Part shown: positions 28,792-38,595 of the stretch, piece after piece
How the letters are laid out: each line of letters starts with the position of its first letter
How positions within the stretch are numbered: the stretch's first letter is position 1
NCBI GenBank assembly: GCA_900074745.1
Contig: LT598466.1
Coordinates: 682,001 to 746,000 of the forward strand
From: Lachancea mirantina
Lineage: Eukaryota > Ascomycota > Saccharomycetes > Saccharomycetales > Saccharomycetaceae
Direction of reading: 5' to 3'
DNA: 64,000 bases
Made by a program: the position numbers and the translations under genes
Notes under the pieces: model-generated
The model's database searches: none
What the model was told of the DNA's origin: nothing
The model's input: only the letters and a program-made list of their open reading frames with translations

Positions 28792-29235
28792 TCAGGCTTT
28801 TTCTGGGTCGGCGTCACCAACTTCAAGCTCAGAAATCCGCTTTTTGCAATTCCAAAAGTACCATACGGTTACCGGTAGTGTGTATGCATAAGGGAGCGCA
28901 ACAGTTATGGCACAGATCAGTTGATAACGCTCAAGAGGCTCGAGAGGCCAGCTGGAGAAGTATAGCATCAAATAAAAGATCATGAACGTAGCACACAGAC
29001 CATATTTTACACGTAGGAAACGCTCATATTCTACCTTCATTGCGTGGTCCTCAATGTGAGAGCATATTTTCCTCCTAAAAATATCTTCATGCAGTTGATA
29101 ACCTTTCAAGCTGTAGTCAGCTTCAAACGTTGTGGTGAGATAAATCACTGCGGCGGACACAAAAAGCGAGCCTATTTCACGGATTAAGGCTATTTCTTCC
29201 CAAAATGGATTCATTTTGATTTCCTTGTTTAACAT
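28792..29235 (-). CDS. Small predicted membrane protein, no recognised family
   Basis: An ATG-started frame of 147 codons; a second ATG is at codon 8. Three hydrophobic segments are visible: about residues 23-40 (IGSLFVSAAVIYLTTTF), 77-95 (YGLCATFMIFYLMLYFSSW) and 105-128 (LICAITVALPYAYTLPVTVWYFW). A charged stretch of about 35 residues (HEDIFRRKICSHIEDHAMKVEYERF) sits between the first and second. The tail ends in acidic EVGDADPEKA. The hydrophobicity pattern and intact frame argue for a real protein. It lies alone in the transposon-scarred island between VAC7 and POR1, where S. cerevisiae has no gene. I do not recognise it and assign no function. It could be a lineage-specific or subtelomere-type family member. 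Confidence 0.55.
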   Translation of the reverse strand: MLNKEIKMNPFWEEIALIREIGSLFVSAAVIYLTTTFEADYSLKGYQLHEDIFRRKICSHIEDHAMKVEYERFLRVKYGLCATFMIFYLMLYFSSWPLEPLERYQLICAITVALPYAYTLPVTVWYFWNCKKRISELEVGDADPEKA

Positions 29236-29955
29236 CCCTCGTCATAAAGACCTAAGATGACGGGAATCTTAATTTTCGCATTTAAATATGCTAAATGCCA
29301 AGGTGAAACATTTAGGATAGAATAGGCTGTAGCTACCACTAATTAAGGGACAGTTTGGTTACCGAGAAAATGTTTTTCTTAACTAGAGGAACTCCATGTT
29401 TCTCCAAACAATAATGTTTCTTTTTGCAAGAAACGTTTTACTTGTCAGACTCTCATGAAAGTCGATCAAGTTCATTAATCTATATATGTCCCATACTAAG
29501 TCCTAAAGCTTCAAGTGATTTAGTTAAAAAAAAGAGTTGAGAAATGATCGAAGTAATGATGCCTAACAAGCTCTCCATCAACAACAAAAATTTGATCGAA
29601 GTAGTATTTTCTAGTACTCAGCGAGCCAACACCTCTCTTTCATGTGCCGAATTGCCAAAAGAAAGTCCATGTTAGTAGGATTTGAACTTCGTTGTAAGGA
29701 CGAAGAAAACCAAAATCATGCTTCATAACACAAAAATAAAAAAAGCTATGCGACGTATTGACGCCATTTCCTCTGAGGTTCGCTAATCGTAAAATCGAGG
29801 CCTAGTTGCCGTTTTCTCTGCACACAAAATCCAGATTTTGTTCTTTCAAAAGCGTCGGAGCTGGACAAGTTATCTCCAGCGTTTACAAACAAGTGGCACA
29901 ATTACTTATTGGTATCAAAACACAACCATACAATCATGACGGAAAACATTCAAGT
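29236..29955. other. Accessory spacer between the membrane-protein gene and LTR C
   Basis: A+T-rich, 720 bp, with no gene, RNA or repeat that I can support. Confidence 0.45.
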
Positions 29956-30387
29956 TGTTGGAAGGAGCTGGCGAGGAGATGATATCGTCCAATTGCATCA
30001 TCACGTGATCGATATGACAGAATAAAATTAGAGGATTGGACAAAGGATTGGCATTCCGCGAAAGAGCTGGAAGCTAAAACAGGTCCATTGAAAGTTCTAG
30101 AATCATCAGAACATTGTAATCAGATCATATGTGGTATGATAAATGACGTATGATGAAAATTCACCGTCTAGATTGAAGAAAGTAACGGATTCCAAATTTG
30201 GATCAATGTTACAGAAATTGTATAAAAGGAGCTGATATGAACAGGATTGTGAGTGGCCATGGTTGTAAGATAGCCACGGAGAGATATAAGTACTCAATTC
30301 CTAATCCGCTTTATTATTTAGATCAATTATGAACGAATTAAATGAACAATTTAGAAACCTATCAACCTCCGACAAGGAAAAACCTCA
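29956..30387 (+). mobile_element. Ty1/copia-type LTR relic, copy C (mosaic)
   Basis: It starts TGTTGGAAGGAG at 29956 and ends near AACCTCA at 30387. The first about 75 bp and the last about 200 bp match LTR B almost base for base, while the roughly 130 bp between them differ strongly. This suggests recombination between subfamilies or gene conversion. It is a solo-LTR-like relic with the family's TATAAAAGG and Gag start near the end. Confidence 0.72.
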
Positions 30388-30402
30388 TCAATAACATAAT
30401 AT

Positions 30403-30835
30403 TGTTGTTTATCGTTGTCGGTAGTTGACAGATTTCTGAACTGCTCATTTAATTCGTTCATAGTTCATCTAATTAATAAAGCTGATAAGGGCTTGAGTGC
30501 TTATATCTCTTCGTAATTATCTTGCGACAATAATTGCTACGATCCTAGCCATATGAGCTACTTTTAACAGTTTTTGTAACGTTGTTCCAACCTCGGAATC
30601 CGTTGCTTTCTCTAAGATTGACGGCGAGTCATCAATACGTCACCTATTAGATAACTCTTTCGGTGATAGCGGGGTGTGACGACACCATGATCATCACTGG
30701 AGTCATTTGATTTTCGAAGACCTCATGTTAAGCTCATCACAAACCGTCCGTTCATCCTTCTAGTTTTATTCTGTCATTGAGATCACGTGATAATGCGACT
30801 GAACGGTCTCACTTTCCCGCTATGTCCTCTCAATA
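30403..30835 (-). mobile_element. Ty1/copia-type LTR relic, copy D (old, diverged)
   Basis: On the minus strand it can be followed from about 30835 to 30403 with the same landmarks: TCACGTGAT, ATGACAGAATAAAA, a GGATTCC block and the Gag start MNELNEQF near the end. Substitutions are many, so this is clearly older than copies A-C. It lies tail to tail with copy C, with only about 15 bp between the two 3' ends. It is a broken relic. Confidence 0.65.
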
Positions 30836-31326
30836 AAATCAACGCCGGTCCACGTAGTTTTCACACTCAGGTGACCCGCGAAGAGCGAACGTGGGTCAAG
30901 TCTGATTAGTGAGTGACCTACTTGCTCATTGTTGAAGACGAACAATTACACTGGGTAATGTGTATGTACGTGAGGATTCCGATGGGTAGGGTGGTTGTAA
31001 ACGCCTTAGGAAACGGATCAAGTATAGGTTCGAGGTCACGTTTTAGGCAGAATTTTCACCTCAAAGCACAGTGTACGGGAAAATTAGCCTTCGCCTCGAC
31101 AAAAACCTCTAGTATAGTCACACAAACCGTATAAAGTGCCTTGAGATTACTATTCCGTTGAGTGTTCTGGGAAATGAGTAAAGCGTAATTTGATTTTACA
31201 CGATTCCGAGACACATCGCCGGGAGTAATCAAAACAACAACCTACCCTGGGCGACGTGGAAGCTAGCCCATGCGGTAAAACCCCGGAATAGCTCCACTAG
31301 GAGATTCAACTCACTTAGAGTCTTCA
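30836..31326. other. Accessory spacer, no gene seen
   Basis: 491 bp between LTR D and the decayed gene. It has small frames only and nothing I recognise. Confidence 0.45.
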
Positions 31327-32427
31327 ATGTCAGTTTCGAGCAGCCCTCGCCGCGCAGAGACGGAGCAAACCCCTGCCACGGACCTACCGCATATGGACCC
31401 AACCAGCAACATAATGGAGCGAAGACAATTGTTTTTGGATCAGTTCCATTCTGCTATTATTACCGAGGAGCTTACAACTATAAAAACCCCAAGGCTGCCA
31501 GTTCAAAAATAGGAAAGGTCATTCCGGGATTGATCAAGAAAAACAATTTCAAATCTTTAGAGGACGGCAGGGAATATAAGTTTAAATGGAATAACTTCTC
31601 TACTTATTATGTGCTGAAAAATTGTTGTGAGATTGGTCCGTTTTTAGGATTTGAAAGTTTACGCACGGGAACTTCTCATAAACTTGAACAAAGCAGTTTG
31701 ATGTCCCTGAAATGGTGCTGTATCTTATACAATCTTTTGATGTCAAGCCCATTGGAGATAAAATAATTCCCACCGAGGCACAGATGAAAACTCGTTTCAA
31801 ATTTTTGGTAGATGGCGCATATGCCAAAACTTATGCCATCACGACCGGTGATGAAAGAAATCCATTCTCCGTAACAGGTGTTGACAAGATAGATGGTATT
31901 TTGGGGGATCTCGCAAGGCTGAAAAATGCAGCTGATAAGCAGAGAGCAGTGACTCAAAAACAAGAAATAGAGCGCCAGAGATGCAAAAGAAATATCGGTC
32001 AAACGATGAGCAACAATAGCCTCCCTCAAGTTGTGCAGAACCTCGACAGTTCAGAGTCTAAGAGTTCTTCTGCAATAGATGACGTCAGTGTTATCAATGT
32101 TAGCACAATTACCAAAAAGCACAAGTCAAGCAGTCATATAACGGTACCGATGGCCGAGGCGGCTTTGACACCGTTGAGAGTCGATGGTGTGGCTACGGTC
32201 GAAAACTTTGAGGCATTTTGCAGCAATCGATGCAAAATCTACGTGAACTAGCGGCAGTACCAGTTAGCTTACGAGAAAGAGAAGTAACTTGTCAAGAAAA
32301 CTTCGTACAAATTGAGAAGGATAAAGTGCCGGTTGAGAAGGACAGACCAAGCCTCGAGAAAGAGAAGCTCAAAATTGAGCAGAGCAGAGGGAACTCTATA
32401 AAGCTCCTGCCAATCTCACAATTTTGA
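31327..32427 (+). pseudogene. Decayed gene of unknown family
   Basis: Four successive coding-like pieces on the plus strand lie in different frames: 31327-31512, 31530-31766, 31712-32251 and 32218-32427. They look like parts of one former gene. Piece one is Ser/Thr/Pro-rich. Pieces two and three hold a compact domain with aromatic residues (REYKFKWNNFSTYYVLKN, MKTRFKFLVDGAYAKTYAI). Later sequence is polar and basic, and the last piece is a charged Glu/Lys coiled-coil-like stretch (EKDKVPVEKDRPSLEKEKLKIE). The overall plan resembles a DNA-binding Myb/SANT-like head with a charged tail, sometimes seen beside transposases, but I cannot assign it. I do not see gag, protease or reverse-transcriptase motifs. 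Confidence 0.5.
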
Positions 32428-33400
32428 GAAAATTTTAAGGCCCCGATAAGCCCCGGTTAGAAATCTTAATGGCAGACAAACTGTCTTCGCTGTCGAAAAG
32501 GCACCATCGAAGAATTTAATTGAAACCAACTTGCTTAAACCTAAACGGTAAGCTCATTTAGGTTCTCGTAATTGAGTCGCTCGTATCGCTTTGAATTGAA
32601 GTTTTGGAGCCCTCTGGATCAATCAGAATCTCATCGAAGTGTTTTGGGAATTTTCCGGTGTCAAAAGCTGTCCTTGAGACCCTACAGCTAAAAGATCGGA
32701 GCTTCTATAGGCGGGATCTCCGTATACCCTACATCGTCGGTTGTCAGCTCGCATACAAATCACTGTGCACGTAATGAACGAATCACGTCGACTACCATCC
32801 ACGGTGGTTACTGGCTGATGTCTCAAGACATTGGTTTTTTATGACGAAACGAGCGTTTGATTCGTGCTCTATCGGCAGAGAGCATTGGCCCTATAATATG
32901 ATACAAGTAACAGGTCAGAAACGAAATTACCTTGGATATTGTTCAGTTCTCTCTGTGACAAAGTCCTGCGAGAACACTGTACGTGCGACCGTTCCTCAAC
33001 CGGAGGAGAAGAACGGAACAAGCGATTTCGTCATTTCCTCTTTCCAATTCCGGAGGCGTTTACAACCACGGGACTCATCACCCGTACACAGCGACGACCC
33101 ACTCGCGACCCACACCCAGACCCCAAACGAGTCGCCCGCGAGTATTCGTGTAAAGGCACCGCCCCAACACCCCGACACCCTCCCCCTTTACACCCACACC
33201 TCCCGTCACGCACTCTCCCTTCCGAATCTCGGCCTTGCGCTCTTTGCCCAACAAACTTGTCTGCAACGTGCCAGGTGCAACCCACGTGCAACCGGACGTT
33301 CCTCTAGAAGCAAGATATATAAATACAGAAGGCCGACGGGGGCAGCGCCCGTCCGCTACTGGCCAGCACCCCTCCACACCCCACACCCCACACCCCCACC
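32428..33400. promoter_or_regulatory. POR1 upstream region with Rap1-like site, TATA box and C-rich leader
   Basis: About 970 bp. A Rap1-like ACACCCACACCTC is at 33190-33202 (12 of 13 consensus positions). A TATATAAA box is at 33316-33323, 78 bp before the POR1 ATG. The last 35 bp before the ATG are a C/A-only leader of repeated CACACCC-type units. Frames predicted in the C-rich stretch look like composition artefacts. The left half (32428-32830) holds nothing I recognise. Confidence 0.5.
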
Positions 33401-34246
33401 ATGGCCCCACCTTTCTTCTCAGACATCTCCAAAGACATCAACGGTCTTCTCAACAGAGACTTCTACCACGGCACGCCTGCCGCAGTAGAAGTCAAAACCA
33501 CCGCGCCCAACGGCGTGGCGTTCGCCGTCAAGGGTAAAAACTCGCCCAAGGACAACACGCTGGCCGCGAACGTCGAGGCCAAGTTCACGGACAAGCCGAC
33601 CGGTGTCACGCTCACGCAGGGCTGGTCGTCGGCCAACGCGCTGGACACCAAGGTCGAGCTCGCGGACCTGACGCCGGGGCTCAAGAGCGAGCTGGTCACG
33701 TCGTATGTGCCCGGGTCGTCCAAGGCCGCGCGCCTCAACCTGAGCTTCGTGCAGCCCGTGTTCACGGCCCGCGGCGCGTTCGACCTGCTGAAGGGCCCCT
33801 CGTTCGTGGGCGACCTGACGCTCGCCCACGAAGGATTCGTGGGCGGCGCCGAGGTCGGCTACGACATCGCGGCCGCGGCCGTGTCGCGGTACGCGGTCGC
33901 GCTCGGATACGCGCAGGGCGCGTACTCCGTGGCGCTCTCGATCAACAACGCGCAGCTGACGACGGCCTCGTTTTTCCAGCGCGTGTCGCCCGCGCTCGAG
34001 GTCGGCGCCAAGGCCGCGCTGAACCCGCAGGCCGGCTCCAACGTCAACATCGAGTTTGCCACCAAGTACGCGTTGGACGCGACCTCGCAGGTCAAGGCCA
34101 AGGTCGCCGACTCGGGCATCGTCGCGCTCGCGTACAAACAGGCGCTGAGACCCGGCGTCGACCTGGGTCTGGGCGCGTCGTTCGACGCTCTCAAGCTCGC
34201 CGAGCCCGTGCACAAGCTCGGCTGGTCGTTGGCGTTTTCTGCTTGA
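33401..34246 (+). CDS. POR1: Mitochondrial outer-membrane porin (VDAC)
   Basis: Porin forms the voltage-gated 19-strand beta-barrel for metabolites in the mitochondrial outer membrane. The protein is 281 residues (283 in S. cerevisiae). The N-terminal helix region MAPPFFSDISKDINGLLNRDFYHGTP is classical for fungal porins. Alternating hydrophobic strands follow, ending LKLAEPVHKLGWSLAFSA. Codons are strongly biased to G/C in the third position, more than in most neighbours, consistent with high expression and a local G+C-rich domain. It lies between VAC7 (YNL054) and NUP159 (YIL115), so it represents the ancestor of POR1 (YNL055) and POR2 (YIL114). Confidence 0.97.
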   Translation: MAPPFFSDISKDINGLLNRDFYHGTPAAVEVKTTAPNGVAFAVKGKNSPKDNTLAANVEAKFTDKPTGVTLTQGWSSANALDTKVELADLTPGLKSELVTSYVPGSSKAARLNLSFVQPVFTARGAFDLLKGPSFVGDLTLAHEGFVGGAEVGYDIAAAAVSRYAVALGYAQGAYSVALSINNAQLTTASFFQRVSPALEVGAKAALNPQAGSNVNIEFATKYALDATSQVKAKVADSGIVALAYKQALRPGVDLGLGASFDALKLAEPVHKLGWSLAFSA

Positions 34247-34416
34247 ACGCGTTGCTTGCTATGTACCGGCCCTGTAGATAACCTGCCCATACTATTCGAG
34301 AACACGTGTTTAGAACGCGTACGTACAAAGTGATGCCCATCCCCACCGCTCCCTCTCATTTTCGATCTCATCTTCGAACGCATCCTAAGTGATCACCATC
34401 CAGTCCCTCCACAGCC

Positions 34417-37400
34417 ATGAGCGAGGCTGACGGCGAGCTAGCCACCAACATATCCGAGGATTTCGGGTTCAAGCCCGTGGGCAAGTTCCCCTTGCTCGAG
34501 TCCTACGAGGGGAAAGTGCCCTTCGGCAGGGTACAGAACTTCGCGGTCTGCACTAAACGGAAACTGTTTGTCGCGGCGACCTGTTCGCGTGTCGTTGTCG
34601 GGTCGCTGCAACAGCTGCGGGATGGTCTTGCAGGCGGTGACACCGCGCCGGAGATCGATTTCACGGCGTCCAAAACGGACCTGAACGACGTGGTGTACGT
34701 CGGGTTCACCGCGGGCTCGCAACAGGCCATTTTCGTCACTCTGACTCGCGGATTTGGCGTCTACGATTTCGGCACCGCCGCCTGGCGCGAGACCCAAACG
34801 TTGGACTTGCCCGGTGACGTGCTGCAGGCGAGCGTGGTGCCCGGAGTGGCGGATCTTTTCATGGTTCTAACCCACGACCAGCTGTACGCGGTGCAAACTT
34901 CCGGGTCTGCGCATCGGGTTTGTTCCGGCGTGGCGAGTTTCGACGTTGCTCGGGGTCAGTACGCGGTTTTGCGTCTGGACGGGTCCGTGCAAGTGCGACA
35001 ATTCGAGACACCCGAAACAATCGCGCAATTCGAGACACCCGAGCCTCTCAAACCAGATTTGGCCGATCATACGCCGGTAGCGATCAAATGGCTTTCAAAG
35101 CACGACTTTTTCGTCGTGTTCGGCCAGGATGACCTCCAGGACGACGCCAGTTACGATCACAAGATGTTTGTAGTGCACCACGCTAACGACAACACGCCCG
35201 TCTACAAGGAAAGCTACGACATCGCGCCGGCTTTCGGAACGGTGCGTCGAAACCCGTGCTACTACGGCGCGAGTTTCCACAATTTACTCCAGGATAGCCC
35301 TTGGATTTACGTCGTAACGTCGGCTTGTGCATCTGAATTGACCTTGTTCGACGACTCCGAAGTCATCCAACCAAACCAAGACGCAGACCGTGCTGTCCTA
35401 CCTATAAGCCAAGAAACGGACAATGATACGAACCCTGTCGGGTTCGCGCTGGATCTGGTCTGCGACGGCGACGTTTTGAATCCGTGCTCGGGGGTCGACG
35501 TCGCAAGTAACCTCCCAATTCTTCTGGTTTTGAATGACGAGGGTACCGTTCTGGCGTATGCCTTGTTCCACTCACAGGCCATAAAGAACAACACTTATAC
35601 TACGGCCCCCACTTTGGAACTCTTGCAAAAAAATGAGCTGGCCCTGATCTCAGTGGCATCTCCCTCCAACGATGAACCGAAACCAGATCTCTCAACGTCT
35701 CAAGCGGCGGCCCCTGAAGAGCAACCATTCAAGAACACTGAAGCCAAGACTGCGTTTGGGGTGCCAATTTCGAGCTCACCCTTCAACGCAACGTCTTCGA
35801 GCCAGCCTTCATTCGGACAGATGTCGTTTACCAAATCCACCTCCGACCAGAAACCGGCTTTCGGAATTTCAAACTCCGACCAACAACCGGCTTTCGGGAA
35901 ACCCGCTTTTGGCCAGTCCACCTTCGGACATCCTGCGTTTGGACAGTCCACGTTTGGCCAGGCAGGTTTTGGCAAGCAAACTTCCAACCCGCCAAAACTC
36001 GAGCATCAGCCATCTTCAAGGGAACCAAGTCAGATGCTCTCGACTCAAACGTCTCCAAATAAGATCACATCCTCTCCCTTTGGTCAGCCGTCCTTCAATC
36101 AAAGTCCCTTTGGCAAACCCGTGTTCGGCTCATCGCCGTTTGGCCAGCAAACTGGCGCGCAGCCCGCATTTGGTGCTTCTACATTCGGTTCCCAAGACAA
36201 CAGTCAGGCTGCGTTCGGTGCTTCCACCTTTGGCCAAAAGGCGAGCCATCAGCCCGCATTTGGCCAGCTCGCCTTTGGTCAAAAGAACACCGAGACGTCG
36301 GCTTTCGGTCAACCTGCGTTTGGTAAACCAACGTTTGGTCAGTCGAAACCAGAAACCCCCGCTTTTGGTACGTTCGATTCCGCTGCTTTGAGTAAAATGC
36401 CCTTCGGTGCTCCAAAAACACCATTAGATCAAATTCACCCCGTCTCAGCGGAGGGTTCTTCCGAAGAAAATCAGAAAAAGGAGCACAACAAACCCAAATC
36501 CTCGCTAAGCAAATCTGATGGATTTTCAGCATTTGCCGTCAAGGGCAATCCTTTCTCTCAAGTGGGCAAAATGTCTTCTCCTTTTGTAACGCCAAAACCG
36601 GCATCTCAAGGCCTGCCAGCAGCATTTGCACCTTTCGAACAAACATCTCTTGACAGTCCTTTCAAGAAGTCCACCGCAAGTACTACTGATAACGAGAAAG
36701 CTACCGACAGTGATGAAAGCAAGTCTTCCAGTGACCTCGAAAGTTCGAGTTCAGATGATCTGGAGTCTGCTGATCAAAGTATCGAACCTGCCGATGAGGA
36801 CACATCGGCGGACACAACAACGAACGCACCTGCTGCAGAAACCAACCTACAAAACATGGATTCATTAACTGAGCGCATCAAGAAGATAGCCAATATCACT
36901 CCTCAAGATATTTCTGATCCATTTTTAGGTCCTAGCAGCAAAGAGGATCGCCAATTCAACACGGGAACCTCTGCATTTGCAGGATACTCCAAAAATCTCG
37001 ATTCAGCAGCTACACCCGGATTCTCTTTCGCCAAAATCAATAGACCATCGATCACAACCTCCAAGTCAAGCGGCGCTGGTGAACAGGCGACGAAGTCGGC
37101 TGAGTCTGAGGACCTCAAGGAACAGGAGAAAATCAACCAGGACAGCGCTGCTCCTGAAATTACTGACCTAAGGTCGGAGGGAGTAGAGCCAAAGAAGCCT
37201 ACTGAAGTTTTTACGAAGCGCCCAGTCACTCCAGATGATGCACCTGTCAAAAGTACCGAAGAACACTCAACAGGAAATGAACTAAGCCCTCTTTTGCCGG
37301 AAAGTTCGTCACTTGAGAATACCGTCAGTGATAGTCCGGACTCGTCCAAGGAAATTTTAGACAAAAGCTCTTCAAATGCTCCGGAAAGTTCTCTTTCAGA

Positions 37401-38550
37401 AATTGAAGATAAAAAGACAACAAGTTCATCTGCTCAAGATATCGCTTCAGAATTGACAAACAGCAAGCTCTCTCCTGAGCAAAACGATGTTCCCGAGAAA
37501 GCAGAAGCGAGCAGTGAAACTGAGTCTTTCGACGAACTAGAAGACCTGCGTGCCGAGCTGGAAGAAGTCAAAAAAATAGACAAGTCTGCGGGCCAATTCG
37601 AAGACCATACTACGCAGACAACGGCTATCGAAACAACCCCCGAGAGCGAAAACGAAGACGCTAAACACAATGTAGCAGAATCAGTTGGCTCTTTACAAGA
37701 GAATGAACCGGAAGCAAAAACAAAGTTGCAAACTGAAGAGCAGGTGGCCGCGTCTTGGAACTCTGTGCAAGCTCCACCTCTATACTCAGATGCAAGCTTG
37801 ACAAATTACAATACAAGCTCAAGTAACTCGACTATGCGGCGAATTGAAATGACGAGCGCTATGGTTTCAGCAGAATTGGTAGCTCTGTCTGAAAATGTCG
37901 AAAGCGTAGGCAAGTATATCACCGATTTGGCGACGGAACCTGCTTTTGAGAGGACTGAAAAAACGCTTTACCAGAACTTAACATGGCGTCTCTCTGAAAT
38001 TCAAGCGCTCATCGACATATCCGGCAAGTACAAGGCCTCCATTGAAACTCTTTCTAGCAATCTTAACGATACCGAGCAGAAAGTTAAACGTTATAATGAT
38101 ACAGAACTAGGTCACCACGCGAATGAAAGGCATCAAATTGTTGCTTCTCTTGACCAACTTCAATCAATGAAGGATGACCGAGTATCTGACTTGGCAAGTC
38201 TCTCATTACCTCAATACAGAATTCAGCGGTCTTTGAAAGTTAAATTGGCCAAGGCGCAAGAGACCATCAACCAGGCCAGCGAAACTTTACAATTCCTCAA
38301 ACTTTGCAACGAGGAGGAACAATTGAAGAGTCTCTCTTTCCTCAGCAAAACGGCCAAAGAGAGTTTAGAAAGACGTAATCTGCTAGAAGTGGTTCAAGAT
38401 TTGAGCAAACGAGTTTCGGAAATGAATCTGAGTCAAAGCTCCTTGACAGGGGACCCCACTCGGGCTTTTACAGCTCCTATAGCGGAAATGAAGCTAAGGC
38501 AAGACACTAGAAGACAAATAGGGAGAGTTTTACTGGAGAGAAATGCATAA
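34417..38550 (+). CDS. NUP159: FG nucleoporin Nup159, cytoplasmic side of the nuclear pore
   Basis: Nup159 anchors Dbp5 and takes part in mRNA export. The protein is 1377 residues (1460 in S. cerevisiae). Residues 1 to about 390 form the beta-propeller. An FG region (about 450-680) has many PAFG, TFG and PFG repeats. A long acidic Ser/Glu-rich linker follows, and the C-terminal coiled coil (about 1150-1377) docks to Nup82 and Nsp1. Only one or two TQT motifs that could bind dynein light chain Dyn2 are obvious (HTTQTTA, LSTQTSP), where S. cerevisiae has a longer array. The 5' third is notably G+C-rich like POR1, and composition falls along the gene. It starts 170 bp after POR1. Confidence 0.94.
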   Translation: MSEADGELATNISEDFGFKPVGKFPLLESYEGKVPFGRVQNFAVCTKRKLFVAATCSRVVVGSLQQLRDGLAGGDTAPEIDFTASKTDLNDVVYVGFTAGSQQAIFVTLTRGFGVYDFGTAAWRETQTLDLPGDVLQASVVPGVADLFMVLTHDQLYAVQTSGSAHRVCSGVASFDVARGQYAVLRLDGSVQVRQFETPETIAQFETPEPLKPDLADHTPVAIKWLSKHDFFVVFGQDDLQDDASYDHKMFVVHHANDNTPVYKESYDIAPAFGTVRRNPCYYGASFHNLLQDSPWIYVVTSACASELTLFDDSEVIQPNQDADRAVLPISQETDNDTNPVGFALDLVCDGDVLNPCSGVDVASNLPILLVLNDEGTVLAYALFHSQAIKNNTYTTAPTLELLQKNELALISVASPSNDEPKPDLSTSQAAAPEEQPFKNTEAKTAFGVPISSSPFNATSSSQPSFGQMSFTKSTSDQKPAFGISNSDQQPAFGKPAFGQSTFGHPAFGQSTFGQAGFGKQTSNPPKLEHQPSSREPSQMLSTQTSPNKITSSPFGQPSFNQSPFGKPVFGSSPFGQQTGAQPAFGASTFGSQDNSQAAFGASTFGQKASHQPAFGQLAFGQKNTETSAFGQPAFGKPTFGQSKPETPAFGTFDSAALSKMPFGAPKTPLDQIHPVSAEGSSEENQKKEHNKPKSSLSKSDGFSAFAVKGNPFSQVGKMSSPFVTPKPASQGLPAAFAPFEQTSLDSPFKKSTASTTDNEKATDSDESKSSSDLESSSSDDLESADQSIEPADEDTSADTTTNAPAAETNLQNMDSLTERIKKIANITPQDISDPFLGPSSKEDRQFNTGTSAFAGYSKNLDSAATPGFSFAKINRPSITTSKSSGAGEQATKSAESEDLKEQEKINQDSAAPEITDLRSEGVEPKKPTEVFTKRPVTPDDAPVKSTEEHSTGNELSPLLPESSSLENTVSDSPDSSKEILDKSSSNAPESSLSEIEDKKTTSSSAQDIASELTNSKLSPEQNDVPEKAEASSETESFDELEDLRAELEEVKKIDKSAGQFEDHTTQTTAIETTPESENEDAKHNVAESVGSLQENEPEAKTKLQTEEQVAASWNSVQAPPLYSDASLTNYNTSSSNSTMRRIEMTSAMVSAELVALSENVESVGKYITDLATEPAFERTEKTLYQNLTWRLSEIQALIDISGKYKASIETLSSNLNDTEQKVKRYNDTELGHHANERHQIVASLDQLQSMKDDRVSDLASLSLPQYRIQRSLKVKLAKAQETINQASETLQFLKLCNEEEQLKSLSFLSKTAKESLERRNLLEVVQDLSKRVSEMNLSQSSLTGDPTRAFTAPIAEMKLRQDTRRQIGRVLLERNA

Positions 38551-38595
38551 GAAATAGAGAATCATGTTCAAATTCTATATTGGTGAGCGGCAAGC

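Noticed and set aside
33031-33410. Several open frames in the C-rich POR1 leader
   Set aside because: Low stop frequency follows from C-rich composition; sequences are repetitive and unlike proteins.
33419-34213. 264-codon antisense frame inside POR1
   Set aside because: A by-product of the extreme codon bias of POR1; Arg/Val/Gly-rich with no domain.
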